DNA of 64,000 nucleotides from the NCBI GenBank assembly GCA_947493705.1, contig CANLSH010000004.1, forward strand, positions 179,494 to 243,493, in the 5' to 3' direction. This document shows, in pieces, positions 34,144 through 44,727 of the stretch (position 1 is its first letter; each line of letters starts with the position of its first letter). This DNA comes from an uncultured Arachnia sp. (GTDB lineage: Bacteria; Actinomycetota; Actinomycetes; Propionibacteriales; Propionibacteriaceae). A program made the position numbers and the translations under genes. The notes under the pieces were generated by a model. The model did not search any database. It saw only the letters and a program-made list of their open reading frames with translations, and was not told the DNA's origin.

Positions 34144-34664
34144 GGCGTCGCACCGCCAGCCACGTCGTCGAGCTGGCAGGGGTCCTTCCAGAATTCACCC
34201 ATCGCATCGAGGGCCTCGTCCCCCAACGGATTGACGCCCCGCCCGGCGGCCAACGCGTGCCCCACAAGAACATGCAGACACTTGACCCGGGTGGGCATCC
34301 CGCCTGCGGAGATGCCCTCAATTTCCGGCACGTCGCCGAGTTCCGCACGATCCGCCAAGTAGGCCTCATGGGCCTCGACGTAGCGGGAGGCCAGCTCGTC
34401 ATCCTCACCGAGCCGCTGGGTCATTTCGGCCATGACGCCGTTGGCCTCCAGAGTGGAGCATCCCATGATGGCGCGCTGACACGTCAGGTAGTACGTGGTG
34501 GGAAAAGGTGTGCCGTTGTCCAACCGTGGGCGGGTCTTCACCACGCCGGGGCGGCCGCAGGGGCATCGCCAGGCGACGGCTGCCACCCCGCGCGGGGCAC
34601 GACCGAGTTGGGCCTCGACAACGGCGAGGTCCTCAGGTGTTGGTTCAATGTTCATGGGTTCCAT
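34140..34664 (-). CDS. DUF501 domain-containing protein
   Basis: The 174-residue protein has the DUF501 pattern: APRGVAAVAWRCPCGRPGVV with a Cys pair, FPTTYYLTCQRAIMGCSTLE, and GGMPTRVKCLHVLVGHALA. Function is unknown, but it almost always sits between ftsB and ppx in actinobacteria, as here. Two ATGs 12 bp apart (34664 and 34652) are possible starts. An 18-bp tandem repeat lies just upstream. Confidence 0.88.
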   Translation of the reverse strand: MEPMNIEPTPEDLAVVEAQLGRAPRGVAAVAWRCPCGRPGVVKTRPRLDNGTPFPTTYYLTCQRAIMGCSTLEANGVMAEMTQRLGEDDELASRYVEAHEAYLADRAELGDVPEIEGISAGGMPTRVKCLHVLVGHALAAGRGVNPLGDEALDAMGEFWKDPCQLDDVAGGATP

Positions 34665-34665
34665 T

Positions 34666-34701
34666 TATCTCAGTGCTGTGTCATATCTCAGTGCTGTGTC
34701 A
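34666..34701. repeat. Two tandem copies of an 18-bp unit
   Basis: The unit TATCTCAGTGCTGTGTCA is repeated exactly at 34666-34683 and 34684-34701, filling most of the gap between ftsB and DUF501. It may be a fresh duplication from replication slippage, and its copy number could vary between strains. Confidence 0.9.
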
Positions 34702-34720
34702 GACCGTGGACCGGTGCCGG

Positions 34721-35365
34721 CTACGGTGTCTCGCTGGGCGTCGGTGTGGGTGATGGCTCCTCGTTCGGACCAGGGATGGCGCTGGGTTCCGGTGACGGTT
34801 CCGGTACGGGTTGATCAGCTGCCTCGACGGAACCCCAGACACGTTCCCACCACAGCCCCGTCGGGGCCAGGTCTGCGGCCAGCACGTCAGAATCACCGCC
34901 AATCGCTTCACCGTCCACCCCGATCACCCGGTACCCCACTTCGCCCGGCATGACCCAGCCGAGCCGCGAACGCGCTTCGGCCCGAACAAAGTCGGGATCC
35001 TCCCACCGTGCAAGCCGATCTTCCAGATCTGCGATCTCGTCTGTGGAACTCTGGATCTCGGCGCGGAACTCCGCAATTTCCTGGCGCTGCGCAAAGTACA
35101 CCCGCAGGCTCTGTGCCAGCGTGATCGCGATGAGTGCCATGACGACTGCCAGAATCAGGAGACGCCACGTGACACCCAGCACCCGCGCTCCCATCACGCG
35201 CCGAGGAGGTCCCTCCTGAACGGCGGTGTCGGTCTCCTCCACGGAGACCTGTCGAGCGGCCGCCTTCTCGCGCGTTGCGCGCTCCCCCGGACGTGCAGCG
35301 GTCCGGGTTCGCGGCGAACCGCGACCCGGACCACTTCTTGCTGGCTTGCTTCCTGGCCTACCCAC
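34721..35365 (-). CDS. ftsB: Septum formation initiator (FtsB/DivIC family)
   Basis: The 214-residue division protein has a long basic, disordered cytoplasmic N-terminus and one membrane helix (about 66-86, VTWRLLILAVVMALIAITLA). An extracytoplasmic coiled coil (AQRQEIAEFRAEIQSSTDEI) follows, then the conserved WEDPDFVRAEARSRLGWVMPGE and a Pro/Glu/Ser-rich C-tail. FtsB bridges FtsL and FtsQ in the divisome. The GTG start follows CACACT by 6 nt, so it may be leaderless. Confidence 0.9.
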   Translation of the reverse strand: MGRPGSKPARSGPGRGSPRTRTAARPGERATREKAAARQVSVEETDTAVQEGPPRRVMGARVLGVTWRLLILAVVMALIAITLAQSLRVYFAQRQEIAEFRAEIQSSTDEIADLEDRLARWEDPDFVRAEARSRLGWVMPGEVGYRVIGVDGEAIGGDSDVLAADLAPTGLWWERVWGSVEAADQPVPEPSPEPSAIPGPNEEPSPTPTPSETP

Positions 35366-35395
35366 TCACCCAGTGTGACGGGTCAGTCAAGAAAC

Positions 35396-36706
<1,311 letters not shown>

Positions 36707-36765
36707 TCAACCAGCTTATCGGGGGCTGGGCCGCACCGCTGCGGCAACCCTCCTTTGCCACCGTC

Positions 36766-37386
36766 TCAGGCGTGCGAGTGCTCCTCAGCAGTCACGATGC
36801 TTGCCTCCAGAGCACACAGAGCATGGCGGATGGCGGCGTCGGCATCGACGCCACTGGACTGGGCCCGGGCCACGAGTTCCAGAGCCTGTTCGCCCACCTC
36901 CTCGGCAGTGATTGGCTCCAGGGGCAACTCAATGGGGACGGAGTGCGAGCGGGTTCGTGAGATGACCTTCTGAGCCCGCGCCACGGCGCTCATGGAGTGC
37001 GCGATGCCCTCAAGTGCTGAGGTTCTGCCCTTCTCCACGCGCTTGGCTGCCTCCCACCCCCGCCGGATGTCCACGGGCGCATCCTCGTCAGCGAAGACGT
37101 GGGGATGTCTGCGCACGAGTTTGTCACTGATGCCGCGAGCAACATCATCAAGGGTGAATCGGCCGTCGTCCTCGGCGATCCGAGCGTGGAAGTACACCTG
37201 CAGGAGCAGGTCGCCCAGTTCCTCGGCCAGTTCCTCGTCATCTCCCAGTTCGACGGCGTCCACCACCTCGCACGTCTCCTCCACGAGGTGGGTCAGCAGT
37301 GACGCATGCGTCTGCTGCGCGTCCCACGGGCACCGCACGCGCAGCTCTGCCATCACGCCGCGCAGGCGCTCAAGCTCGGAGGTCAT
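36766..37386 (-). CDS. mazG: MazG family nucleoside triphosphate pyrophosphohydrolase
   Basis: The 206-residue protein has the MazG motif CPWDAQQTHASLLTHLVEET, with EExxE and then EELGDLLLQVYFHARIA (D/E metal ligands). It splits (d)NTPs, and probably damaged ones such as 5-OH-dCTP, to monophosphates and PPi. Only the first domain is well conserved; the C-terminal half is helical without the second full motif. It lies between a lipoprotein gene and eno, as in Mycobacterium. Confidence 0.92.
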   Translation of the reverse strand: MTSELERLRGVMAELRVRCPWDAQQTHASLLTHLVEETCEVVDAVELGDDEELAEELGDLLLQVYFHARIAEDDGRFTLDDVARGISDKLVRRHPHVFADEDAPVDIRRGWEAAKRVEKGRTSALEGIAHSMSAVARAQKVISRTRSHSVPIELPLEPITAEEVGEQALELVARAQSSGVDADAAIRHALCALEASIVTAEEHSHA

Positions 37387-37397
37387 GGGTTTTTGGT

Positions 37398-37892
37398 TCA
37401 GCTCAGGTCGCCAGGCACGGACACCGATCCTGAGCCCTCCACCACCGCACCCTGCTGCTCATCCCACTGGAAGCGACGAGGATTCACGGTCACCTCGGTG
37501 GCGGCGAGGGCGGCCTGCGCCTGTTCAGGGTTGGCCTCCTCCTGGAGCAGGATCTGGGCAGCCTGGGGCTTCAGTACGTCGATGCACTGCGGCCGTTCCC
37601 GAATGATTGCCAGCGCTTCCTCGTTCTCGCGCAGGAAAGTGTCCAGACGCTCCTCCGACATGTCGACGCCACTGGCCTCCCCCACTGCGCGGAAAAGTTC
37701 CAGACGCACGATGATGGTCAGTGCGGCCCCCTCAGAGACGGGAGTCTCCCCAAACGTTGGGCACGTCTCCATCAGAGCCTCGACGCGCTGCTGCGGGATG
37801 GTCGTGTCACCCACCACCGCAGCCGTCGTTGGGCTGGGGCTGCACGCGACGAGCGCGAGCACCGTCAGAGGGGCAAGACGAGCGAGCTTCAT
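37398..37892 (-). CDS. Small lipoprotein with SurA-N-like helical domain
   Basis: The 164-residue protein has a lipoprotein signal (lipobox LVAC, C17) and a helical domain (VVGDTTIPQQRVEALMET, then EERLDTFLRENEEALAIIRE) that resembles the N-terminal chaperone domain of SurA/PrsA but lacks the parvulin domain. Mycobacterial lpqU lies in the same mfd-mazG-eno region but is a transglycosylase-like protein, so this one is different. It may be a periplasmic holdase-like protein. Confidence 0.75.
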   Translation of the reverse strand: MKLARLAPLTVLALVACSPSPTTAAVVGDTTIPQQRVEALMETCPTFGETPVSEGAALTIIVRLELFRAVGEASGVDMSEERLDTFLRENEEALAIIRERPQCIDVLKPQAAQILLQEEANPEQAQAALAATEVTVNPRRFQWDEQQGAVVEGSGSVSVPGDLS

Positions 37893-37939
37893 GGAAAACA
37901 TCCTTCTTCGACTTCGACGCGAGCCTGATCCTACCGCGC

Positions 37940-40900
37940 CTACCCGAAGACCTGCTGCACCAGGGTGGTGGCCCACGCGAGGGCGTCGCCGTCGGGCTTC
38001 GGCACGAGGATCAGTTCGGTGGCGTGCTTGACGGCGGCACCCGGGTAGAGACGTTGCAGGCGTAGTTGTCGCGACTCGGGCAAATTGGCTGGCGAGAACC
38101 GCACATTCTTGCCCTGGGACACGATTTCTTCGATGCCGTGCTCCCGGCAGAGATTGCGCAAGTGTGCCACGCCAAGCAGATCCGCAACCGGGGCGGGGGG
38201 CTCGCCGTAGCGGTCCACCAGCTCTGCGCGCACAGCGTCGATGTCCTCGGCGGTGCGTATCTCCGCGATCTGCTTGTACATCTGCAACCGCAACCGCTCG
38301 GAGGTGATGTAGTCCGAAGGCAGGTGCGCCTCAATGGGAAGCTCGATGCGCATCACGGGTTCCGGGGTGGTGTCCTCGCCGCGATAGTTGGCGACGGCCT
38401 CGCCGACGAGCCGCAGATACATGTCGAATCCCACGTCCGCAATGTGTCCTGACTGTTCACCCCCCAACAGGTTGCCGGCCCCACGCAGCTCCAGGTCCTT
38501 CATCGCGATGGACATGCCGGCGCCCAGGTCCGTGTGGGAGGCCATGGTGGCCAGTCGTTCATGCGACGCCTCGGTGAGTGGCTTGTCACGCGGGTACAAA
38601 AGGTAGGCATATCCGCGTTCGCGAGAGCGTCCGACGCGGCCGCGGAGCTGGTGCAGCTGTGAGAGCCCGAGTTGGTCGGAGCGCTCGATGATGAGGGTGT
38701 TGGCGGTGGAGATGTCGATGCCAGCTTCGACGATCGTGGTGCAGACCAGGACGTCGGCCCGACGCTCGAAGAAGTCCTGCATGACGGACTCGAGCCTGGC
38801 CTCCCCCATCTGACCGTGAGCAGTGACGATGCGCGCCTCCGGCACCAACTCGCGCAGCGCCGCCGCGGACTTCTCGATGGTGTTGACCCGATTGTGGACG
38901 ACGAACACCTGCCCCTCGCGGGCCAGTTCCCGTCGCACGGCAGCCTTGACCTGGGCCGTGTCGTAGGGACCTGCGAACGTGAGTACCGGATGGCGTTCCT
39001 CCGGCGGCGTGGCAATGACACTCATCTCACGGATGCCAGTGATGGCTGTTTCCAGCGTCCGTGGAATCGGGGTGGCGCTCATGGACAACACATCCACGTT
39101 GACCCGGAGCTCTTTCAGCCGTTCCTTGTGCTCGACGCCGAAGCGCTGTTCCTCATCGACGATCACGAGCCCGAGATCGCGGAACTTGATCTCCTTGCTG
39201 AGCAGGCGGTGGGTGCCGATGACAACGTCCACCTTTCCGTCTGCGAGGTCCGCGATGACTTTGCGTGCCTCGGAGTCACTCTGGAAGCGTGAGAGTTGCT
39301 CCAGCCGCACGGGGAAACCTGCAAATCGGGCTGAAAACGTTGCGTGGTGCTGTGTGACGAGCAGCGTGGTGGGCACCAGCACGGCCACCTGTTTTCCGTC
39401 CTGCACCGCCTTGAACGCGGCGCGCACCGCGATCTCGGTCTTGCCGTAACCCACGTCGCCACAGATCAGCCGGTCCATCGGGACGAGCTTCTCCATGTCC
39501 GCCTTCACCTCGTTGATGGCGCTCAACTGGTCAGGTGTCTCCACGAAGCTGAACGCATCCTCCAGTTCCCGTTGCCACGTCGTGTCCGGGCCGAAGGCGT
39601 GGCCCTTGGTCGCCTGTCGGGCGGCATAGAGCTTGATCAGCTCAGCCGAGATCTCGCGGACGGCCTTGCGTGCCCTTGACTTGCGTTTGCTCCATTCGGC
39701 GCCACCCATTTTGTCCAGGGCGGGCGACTCATTGCCGACGTAGCGCGTCAATTGGTCCAGCTGATCCATGGGCACGAACAACCTGTCGCCGGGTTGGCCA
39801 CGCTTGCTCGGCGCATACTCCAGCACGAGGTAGTCCCGGACGGCGCCCTGCACCGTGCGCTGCATCATCTCAACGAAACGCCCCACGCCGTGCGTCTCGT
39901 GGACGACGGGATCCCCCGCCTTAAGCTCCAGCGGCTCGATCGTGTTGCGACGTCGGGTGGGAAGCTTCTGCTGACTGCGGTCTGTGGCCTGCTGGCCGGT
40001 GAGTTCGGTGGCCGTGATGAAATCGATCCGGCTGGGTTCTGCCCGCCAGCCCTGGTTGAAGCAGCCGAGCACGATGCCCACCACGCCCAGGCGGGGTTCC
40101 TCCTCCAGATCAGTGACCTCCGCCGTCAACCCCTCCTCGGCCAACAGCTCCACCATGCGTGTGGCGAGCCCCCGGCCCTCGACGCCGATGAGGACACGCC
40201 AGCCATCCTTGACGGCGGCATGAATGTGTTCCCTGGCCGCATCGAAATCACCGCGGAAGCCGTCGGGATGCATCACCGCCAGAGTGCGCGAGTGCACGGA
40301 GGAGGCATCGTAGGGCTGATCCTCGTCCCCCGCCGCGAACGGGGAGAGGCTCCACCACTTGTGGCCCTGTTCCATGGCATGGGCACGCACATCGGCCAGG
40401 CTCCAGTAGGACGAAGCTCCCAGATCGATCGGGGATTGCCCACCCCCCGCTGCCGCTGCCCAGCTTGCCTCGAGGAACTCATTGCTGGTTCTCACCAATT
40501 CGGCGGCGCGGGTGCGGACCAGCTCGGGTGAGGTGCTCAGGATGATGGAGTGCTCAGGAAGGACGTCGACGAGGAGTTCAAGACCGTCGACGAGGGCGGG
40601 GATGAGCGCCTCCATGCCTTCAATGGCCTGGCCCTGGGCGATGCGCTCCAGCATGTCGGAGAGTTCGGGGTGCTGCATCATGAGTGTGCGGGCACGTTGC
40701 CGTACGGCATCGGTCAGCAACAGTTCGCGGCAGGGAATCGCCGTTATCTCGGCGAGCGTCTCGACCGTGGAACGCTGATCCGCCACCGAGAATGGGCGGA
40801 TCTCCTCCACCTCGTCGCCGAAGAAATCAATGCGCACGGGATGTTCCATGGTGGGCGCAAAGACGTCGACGATCCCACCGCGCACGGCGAACTCGCCGCG

Positions 40901-41422
40901 CCGTTCCACGAGGTCCACCCGGTTGTAGGCGGCTCCCACGAGATCCGACAGCAGCGTGGAGAGCTCATATTCCTGACCGGCAGTGACCGTCACCGGTTGC
41001 ATCTCCGAGAGCCCGCGGACCTGTGGCTGCAGCACGGATCGCACAGGTGCCACCACCACTTGCGGCACCTGGGATGCGTCCCCGCGCAGGCGACGCAGAA
41101 CCGCCAGACGACGCCCCACAGTGTCGGGGCGCGGCGAGAGTCGCTCGTGCGGAAGGGTCTCCCATGCCGGGTAGTAACTGACGGCCTCATCGCCCAGCAG
41201 GCTGCCCAGCTCAATGGTGAGTTGTTCCGCCTCGCGATAGGTGGAGGTGATGAGCAGGACGGCGCGGCCAGAACTGGCCGCGATGCTGGCGGCCGCCGTC
41301 GGGAAGAAAGCCGGGACCACGGTCACATCGAGTGCGTCAACGCCCGCGGAGCGTGCATCGGAGGTGGTGGTCCGGAATGCGGGGTCTGCTTCGAGTGCGC
41401 TGAGGAGGCCGGGAAACTTCAC
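37940..41422 (-). CDS. mfd: Transcription-repair coupling factor
   Basis: The 1160-residue SF2 translocase removes stalled RNA polymerase and recruits UvrA. The N-terminus has a UvrB-like module (about 1-330), then an RNA polymerase-interacting domain with FVEMMQRTVQGAVRDYLVLEY. The helicase domains contain Walker A CGDVGYGKTEIAVRAAF, DEEQ box VIVDEEQRFGVEHKE, SATPIPRTLE, and RVGRSRERGYAYLL, and a C-terminal autoinhibitory D7. The GTG start follows TAGGTT by 6 nt (leaderless). Confidence 0.97.
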   Translation of the reverse strand: MKFPGLLSALEADPAFRTTTSDARSAGVDALDVTVVPAFFPTAAASIAASSGRAVLLITSTYREAEQLTIELGSLLGDEAVSYYPAWETLPHERLSPRPDTVGRRLAVLRRLRGDASQVPQVVVAPVRSVLQPQVRGLSEMQPVTVTAGQEYELSTLLSDLVGAAYNRVDLVERRGEFAVRGGIVDVFAPTMEHPVRIDFFGDEVEEIRPFSVADQRSTVETLAEITAIPCRELLLTDAVRQRARTLMMQHPELSDMLERIAQGQAIEGMEALIPALVDGLELLVDVLPEHSIILSTSPELVRTRAAELVRTSNEFLEASWAAAAGGGQSPIDLGASSYWSLADVRAHAMEQGHKWWSLSPFAAGDEDQPYDASSVHSRTLAVMHPDGFRGDFDAAREHIHAAVKDGWRVLIGVEGRGLATRMVELLAEEGLTAEVTDLEEEPRLGVVGIVLGCFNQGWRAEPSRIDFITATELTGQQATDRSQQKLPTRRRNTIEPLELKAGDPVVHETHGVGRFVEMMQRTVQGAVRDYLVLEYAPSKRGQPGDRLFVPMDQLDQLTRYVGNESPALDKMGGAEWSKRKSRARKAVREISAELIKLYAARQATKGHAFGPDTTWQRELEDAFSFVETPDQLSAINEVKADMEKLVPMDRLICGDVGYGKTEIAVRAAFKAVQDGKQVAVLVPTTLLVTQHHATFSARFAGFPVRLEQLSRFQSDSEARKVIADLADGKVDVVIGTHRLLSKEIKFRDLGLVIVDEEQRFGVEHKERLKELRVNVDVLSMSATPIPRTLETAITGIREMSVIATPPEERHPVLTFAGPYDTAQVKAAVRRELAREGQVFVVHNRVNTIEKSAAALRELVPEARIVTAHGQMGEARLESVMQDFFERRADVLVCTTIVEAGIDISTANTLIIERSDQLGLSQLHQLRGRVGRSRERGYAYLLYPRDKPLTEASHERLATMASHTDLGAGMSIAMKDLELRGAGNLLGGEQSGHIADVGFDMYLRLVGEAVANYRGEDTTPEPVMRIELPIEAHLPSDYITSERLRLQMYKQIAEIRTAEDIDAVRAELVDRYGEPPAPVADLLGVAHLRNLCREHGIEEIVSQGKNVRFSPANLPESRQLRLQRLYPGAAVKHATELILVPKPDGDALAWATTLVQQVFG

Positions 41423-41485
41423 CGGGTAAACCTACCCGGCAGGTCCGACGAAGCCTCGTCGATTCGCTGACGGCTCACTTGGTAC

Positions 41486-42079
41486 TCATTTGTTGTAGCG
41501 GTTCTGGGTGATGTCCAGACCGCTGCGCACAAAACTCTCCACAGCGTCCGCAGCAACTGCTGCATCCACCCGCATGGCGTCGGCGTCAGCCGGCTTCAGT
41601 TTCGCCAGCACCCAGTCCGCTGCGGATTGACGGCCAGCTGGCCGCCCGATGCCAACACGTACCCGCGTGAACTCGCCGGTGCCAAGATGGGCCCGCATCG
41701 ATTTCAGGCCGTTGTGGCCATTGTCGCCGCCGCCGAACTTGACTCGAAGACGCCCGGGTTCCAGATCGATTTCATCGTGGATGGCGATGACGCGCGACGG
41801 ATCAATCTTGTGGAACGCCGCCACCGAACGCACTGCCCGGCCCGACTCATTCATATACGTCGTGGGCTTGACGAGAACGAGTTTGATGGCATCCACGCCC
41901 GGCGCGGGCGGCACCGTGGCCGTGGTGACCGCCGCGCTGTGGCGCGACGCCAGCGCAAAGCTGGCGCCGAGCCGATCAGCGAGGTCATCCACCGCCCAGA
42001 ACCCGACGTTGTGCCGGGTGTGGGCGTATGTGGGGCCCGGGTTACCGAGCCCCACAACAAGCCATGGACCAGAGGTCAC
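41486..42079 (-). CDS. pth: Peptidyl-tRNA hydrolase
   Basis: The 197-residue enzyme frees tRNA from stalled peptidyl-tRNA. It has GLGNPGPTYAHTRHNVGFW (catalytic His23), VKPTTYMNESG (conserved Asn), IHDEIDLEPGRLRVKFGGG (catalytic Asp) and GDNGHNGLKSMRAHLG. Its start overlaps rplY by 4 bp, so both are one operon, which is the usual rplY-pth pairing. Confidence 0.95.
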   Translation of the reverse strand: MTSGPWLVVGLGNPGPTYAHTRHNVGFWAVDDLADRLGASFALASRHSAAVTTATVPPAPGVDAIKLVLVKPTTYMNESGRAVRSVAAFHKIDPSRVIAIHDEIDLEPGRLRVKFGGGDNGHNGLKSMRAHLGTGEFTRVRVGIGRPAGRQSAADWVLAKLKPADADAMRVDAAVAADAVESFVRSGLDITQNRYNK

Positions 42080-42708
42080 TCGGAGTCTTCGTCGTCGTCC
42101 TCGTCGCCGCCCTCATCCGAATCCACCAGGTCACCCTCGGCGTCCTCGAGCTCAGGCTCGGGCTCGGCAACGGGCTGCGGAGCAACATTGAGGACCATGG
42201 ACTCGGGGTCCTGCTCGCTGACAACGCCCTCGGGGAGAACGACGTCGCCGGCCAGGATCTGGTCGCCCACGACGAGACCCTCGATGGAAACCTCGATTTC
42301 CTGGGGAATGTCGGTGGCGGGAGCAAGAACTGGCAGGGAGGTGAGGTCCTGGTTGACCAGGGAGCCGCGCTCGGCCTCGCCCACGACCGTGAGTGCCACG
42401 TCCACGCTGACCTTTTCGCCCTTCTTCACGATGAGCAGGTCAATGTGCTCCAGGAAGCCGGTGATGGGATCGCGCTGGACCTGCTTGGGAAGCGCGGTGA
42501 TGGACTTCTTCTCACCTTCGATGGAGATGGTCAGCAGCACGTTGGACTGGCGAAGGAGGAGGAAGGTCTCCTTGCCGGGCAGGGAAACGTGCACGGGATC
42601 GGTGCCGTGGCCGTAGATGACCGCGGGGGTCTTGTCGTTGCGACGAAGGCGGCGTGAGGCACCTTTGCCAAACTCTGTGCGGGGGGTTGCTGTCAGCTTG
42701 TCAGCCAT
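42076..42708 (-). CDS. rplY: 50S ribosomal protein L25/general stress protein Ctc
   Basis: The 210-residue protein has the L25 N-terminal domain that binds 5S rRNA (RTEFGKGASRRLRRNDKTPAV, IYGHGTDPVHVSLPG) and the extended C-terminal TL5/Ctc domain. It ends in an acidic tail rich in Asp and Glu, common in actinobacterial Ctc. An AGGAG Shine-Dalgarno lies 8 nt before the ATG. It is followed by pth with a 4-bp overlap. Confidence 0.95.
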   Translation of the reverse strand: MADKLTATPRTEFGKGASRRLRRNDKTPAVIYGHGTDPVHVSLPGKETFLLLRQSNVLLTISIEGEKKSITALPKQVQRDPITGFLEHIDLLIVKKGEKVSVDVALTVVGEAERGSLVNQDLTSLPVLAPATDIPQEIEVSIEGLVVGDQILAGDVVLPEGVVSEQDPESMVLNVAPQPVAEPEPELEDAEGDLVDSDEGGDEDDDEDSE

Positions 42709-42824
42709 TGTGTGTCTCCTGGTGTAGTGATCGCGCGGTTCACTGCAGGAGAGGGCTTGTCGATAACGGACTGGAATCTCTCAGTCCCTCGCCAGGCAGC
42801 CCGACGAGTCTAACCCACGTTCGC

Positions 42825-42830
42825 TACGGT
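42825..42830 (+). promoter_or_regulatory. Leaderless -10 box of the MerR-HEAT gene
   Basis: TACGGT ends 6 nt before the ATG at 42837. Confidence 0.5.
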
Positions 42831-42836
42831 TGCGCA

Positions 42837-43970
42837 ATGAGCAACGCTGACGCCGGAGGCGAAGGGGAGGCTGATGAGACGTGGCTGACCGTGGGCGAGG
42901 TTGCCAGGCATGCAGGGCTGTCGGTCAGAACACTGCACCACTATGACCAGCTCGGTCTCCTCCACCCCAGCGGACGTTCCGCCAGCGGATACCGTCTCTA
43001 CGCACCCGGTGATCTGGCCCGGCTGTTGCAGATCCAGCACTTGAAATCCCTCGGACTGAACCTCGACGAGGTGGGCGCAGCTCTCGATGTCGAGGAGTTC
43101 GACGCGGCGAGTGTTCTGGAGGACCACATCACCGCCGTCGAACGGCGCATCGCCGACGAGCAGCGACTGCTCCGTACCCTGCACGCCCTGCGTAAGGCGG
43201 CGCAAACAGGGTGGCGTGAGGTGCTCTCCGCCGTGGAACAGACGGAGCGACTGCGCCACCCGGAACCCCACGTGCGATTCCGGGCCGCCCTCGAAACAAC
43301 CGACGGTGTGCCGCTGGCGGAACTCGTCCAGCAGCTCGTTGCCGATCCCGTTTCGGGAGTGCGCGAGGCGCTGACGTGGGCCATCGCCCGGCACGGATCC
43401 GAGGCTCTCCCACATCTGCTCCCTCTGCTTCGTCACGCCGATCCGGCGGTGCGCACCCAGGCCGCCCACACCTTGTCCAAGGTCGGCGATCGTGCAGCCG
43501 CGGAAGCCGTGGTGCCGCTTCTGCAGGATGGGGATGCCGTGGTGGCAACCAAGGCGGCGCAGGTTCTCGGACGTCTTGGTGGCCCGGATGCCGTGCAGGC
43601 TCTGGTCGAGCGGGTGGGCTCGGGGCCGAGAGAATTCGACGACGCCGTCATGACCGCCCTGGAGGACATCGGGAGCGAGGCCGTCGAAGCGTTGCTGGAA
43701 AGGCTTACCGCGACATCATCTCGTACGCGCTCTGGTGCCGCCGAAGCGCTGGGGCTCATTGGCGACCCCGCCGCCGCGCCTGAGCTTGCCCCGCTACTGC
43801 AGGATCCCGATGCCGCAGTCCGGTTTGAAGCAATCGTGGCCCTGGGGCAACTCGATGGGGACACCGCCACCGCGGCGATCGCCCAGGGAGAGACCTCCCT
43901 GGACGAGCGCGTCGCTCAGGTCGCCACTCGCCTGCTCAGCAAACGACGCGCGACGGCATCCAGCGGCTGA
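42837..43970 (+). CDS. MerR family regulator fused to HEAT repeats
   Basis: The 377-residue protein has an N-terminal MerR winged helix (LTVGEVARHAGLSVRTLHHYDQ, then SGYRLYAPGDLARLLQIQ), a coiled-coil dimerisation helix (about 90-130), and five to six HEAT/PBS-lyase repeats (about 150-377; repeats such as LLRHADPAVRTQAAHTLSKVGD). HEAT repeats usually bind proteins, so the regulator may sense a partner rather than a small ligand. It is convergent with another HEAT gene and their 3' ends overlap by 55 bp. Confidence 0.88.
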   Translation: MSNADAGGEGEADETWLTVGEVARHAGLSVRTLHHYDQLGLLHPSGRSASGYRLYAPGDLARLLQIQHLKSLGLNLDEVGAALDVEEFDAASVLEDHITAVERRIADEQRLLRTLHALRKAAQTGWREVLSAVEQTERLRHPEPHVRFRAALETTDGVPLAELVQQLVADPVSGVREALTWAIARHGSEALPHLLPLLRHADPAVRTQAAHTLSKVGDRAAAEAVVPLLQDGDAVVATKAAQVLGRLGGPDAVQALVERVGSGPREFDDAVMTALEDIGSEAVEALLERLTATSSRTRSGAAEALGLIGDPAAAPELAPLLQDPDAAVRFEAIVALGQLDGDTATAAIAQGETSLDERVAQVATRLLSKRRATASSG

Positions 43971-44680
43971 CGGCCCGCCTCTTCCGTGTTCCGCAACGCA
44001 GCCTCGGCCGCATCACCACCCACGGCCCCGAGCGCCATGACCGCGGTCAGGGCAACCTCCGGATCCTCATCCGTGATGATGGCCGACAGCGCGGGCGCGG
44101 CGGGACGGGCGTCCTCACCAATCTGCGCAAGTGCCTCGGCTGCGTGCATACGCACTGAAGGGTCCTCGTGCTGGAGTGCCGGAACCAGGGCGTCGACGGT
44201 CAGCGGCCCCAGCTGTTGCAGCGCATTGCTCAGGGCGTCCCTCTGCTCGCCCTCACCGTCGCCGAGGCGTGACAGCAGCGGCTGCACCACCTCGGCGCTG
44301 CCGGTGCTGGCGGCAGCCCGATAGGCCTTGATGGCGACATCTGGATCATCGTCGGCCACTACGGGCAGGATCGCCGCCACATGGGCGGGGTCCCCCACCT
44401 TGGAGAGGATGTGGGCCGCCTGCCGACGCTGCAGAGCATCGTCCGAGGTCAGTAACTCAAGTACAGCGGGTATGGCGAGCTCCCCATGCTGGACGAGTGC
44501 CCACGTGATGCTCTCGCGCACGTGGAAGTCCTCCTCCACGCCGACGCGTGAAACCAGCGTCGCGGTGACCTGCGGATCAGGAAGAATCCCGGCATCCATC
44601 GCTGCTCGCAGGCGAACATCACGCTCGGGGTGGGTGATCAAGGCGTCGAAATTGGTGGCATCAGTCTGGTCGGTCTTCAT
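43916..44680 (-). CDS. HEAT-repeat protein
   Basis: The 254-residue protein is made of HEAT/PBS-lyase repeats (VSRVGVEEDFHVRESITWAL, LLTSDDALQRRQAAHILSKV, ALQHEDPSVRMHAAEALAQI and more). It resembles the HEAT part of the MerR fusion on the other strand and lacks a DNA-binding domain. It converges with that gene with a 55-bp overlap. It may be a partner or antagonist of the regulator. Confidence 0.85.
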   Translation of the reverse strand: MKTDQTDATNFDALITHPERDVRLRAAMDAGILPDPQVTATLVSRVGVEEDFHVRESITWALVQHGELAIPAVLELLTSDDALQRRQAAHILSKVGDPAHVAAILPVVADDDPDVAIKAYRAAASTGSAEVVQPLLSRLGDGEGEQRDALSNALQQLGPLTVDALVPALQHEDPSVRMHAAEALAQIGEDARPAAPALSAIITDEDPEVALTAVMALGAVGGDAAEAALRNTEEAGRQPLDAVARRLLSRRVAT

Positions 44681-44727
44681 GACACAGGAAGCTACGGCCT
44701 GACGCTACGTAAGGGTCAAATGCACCG

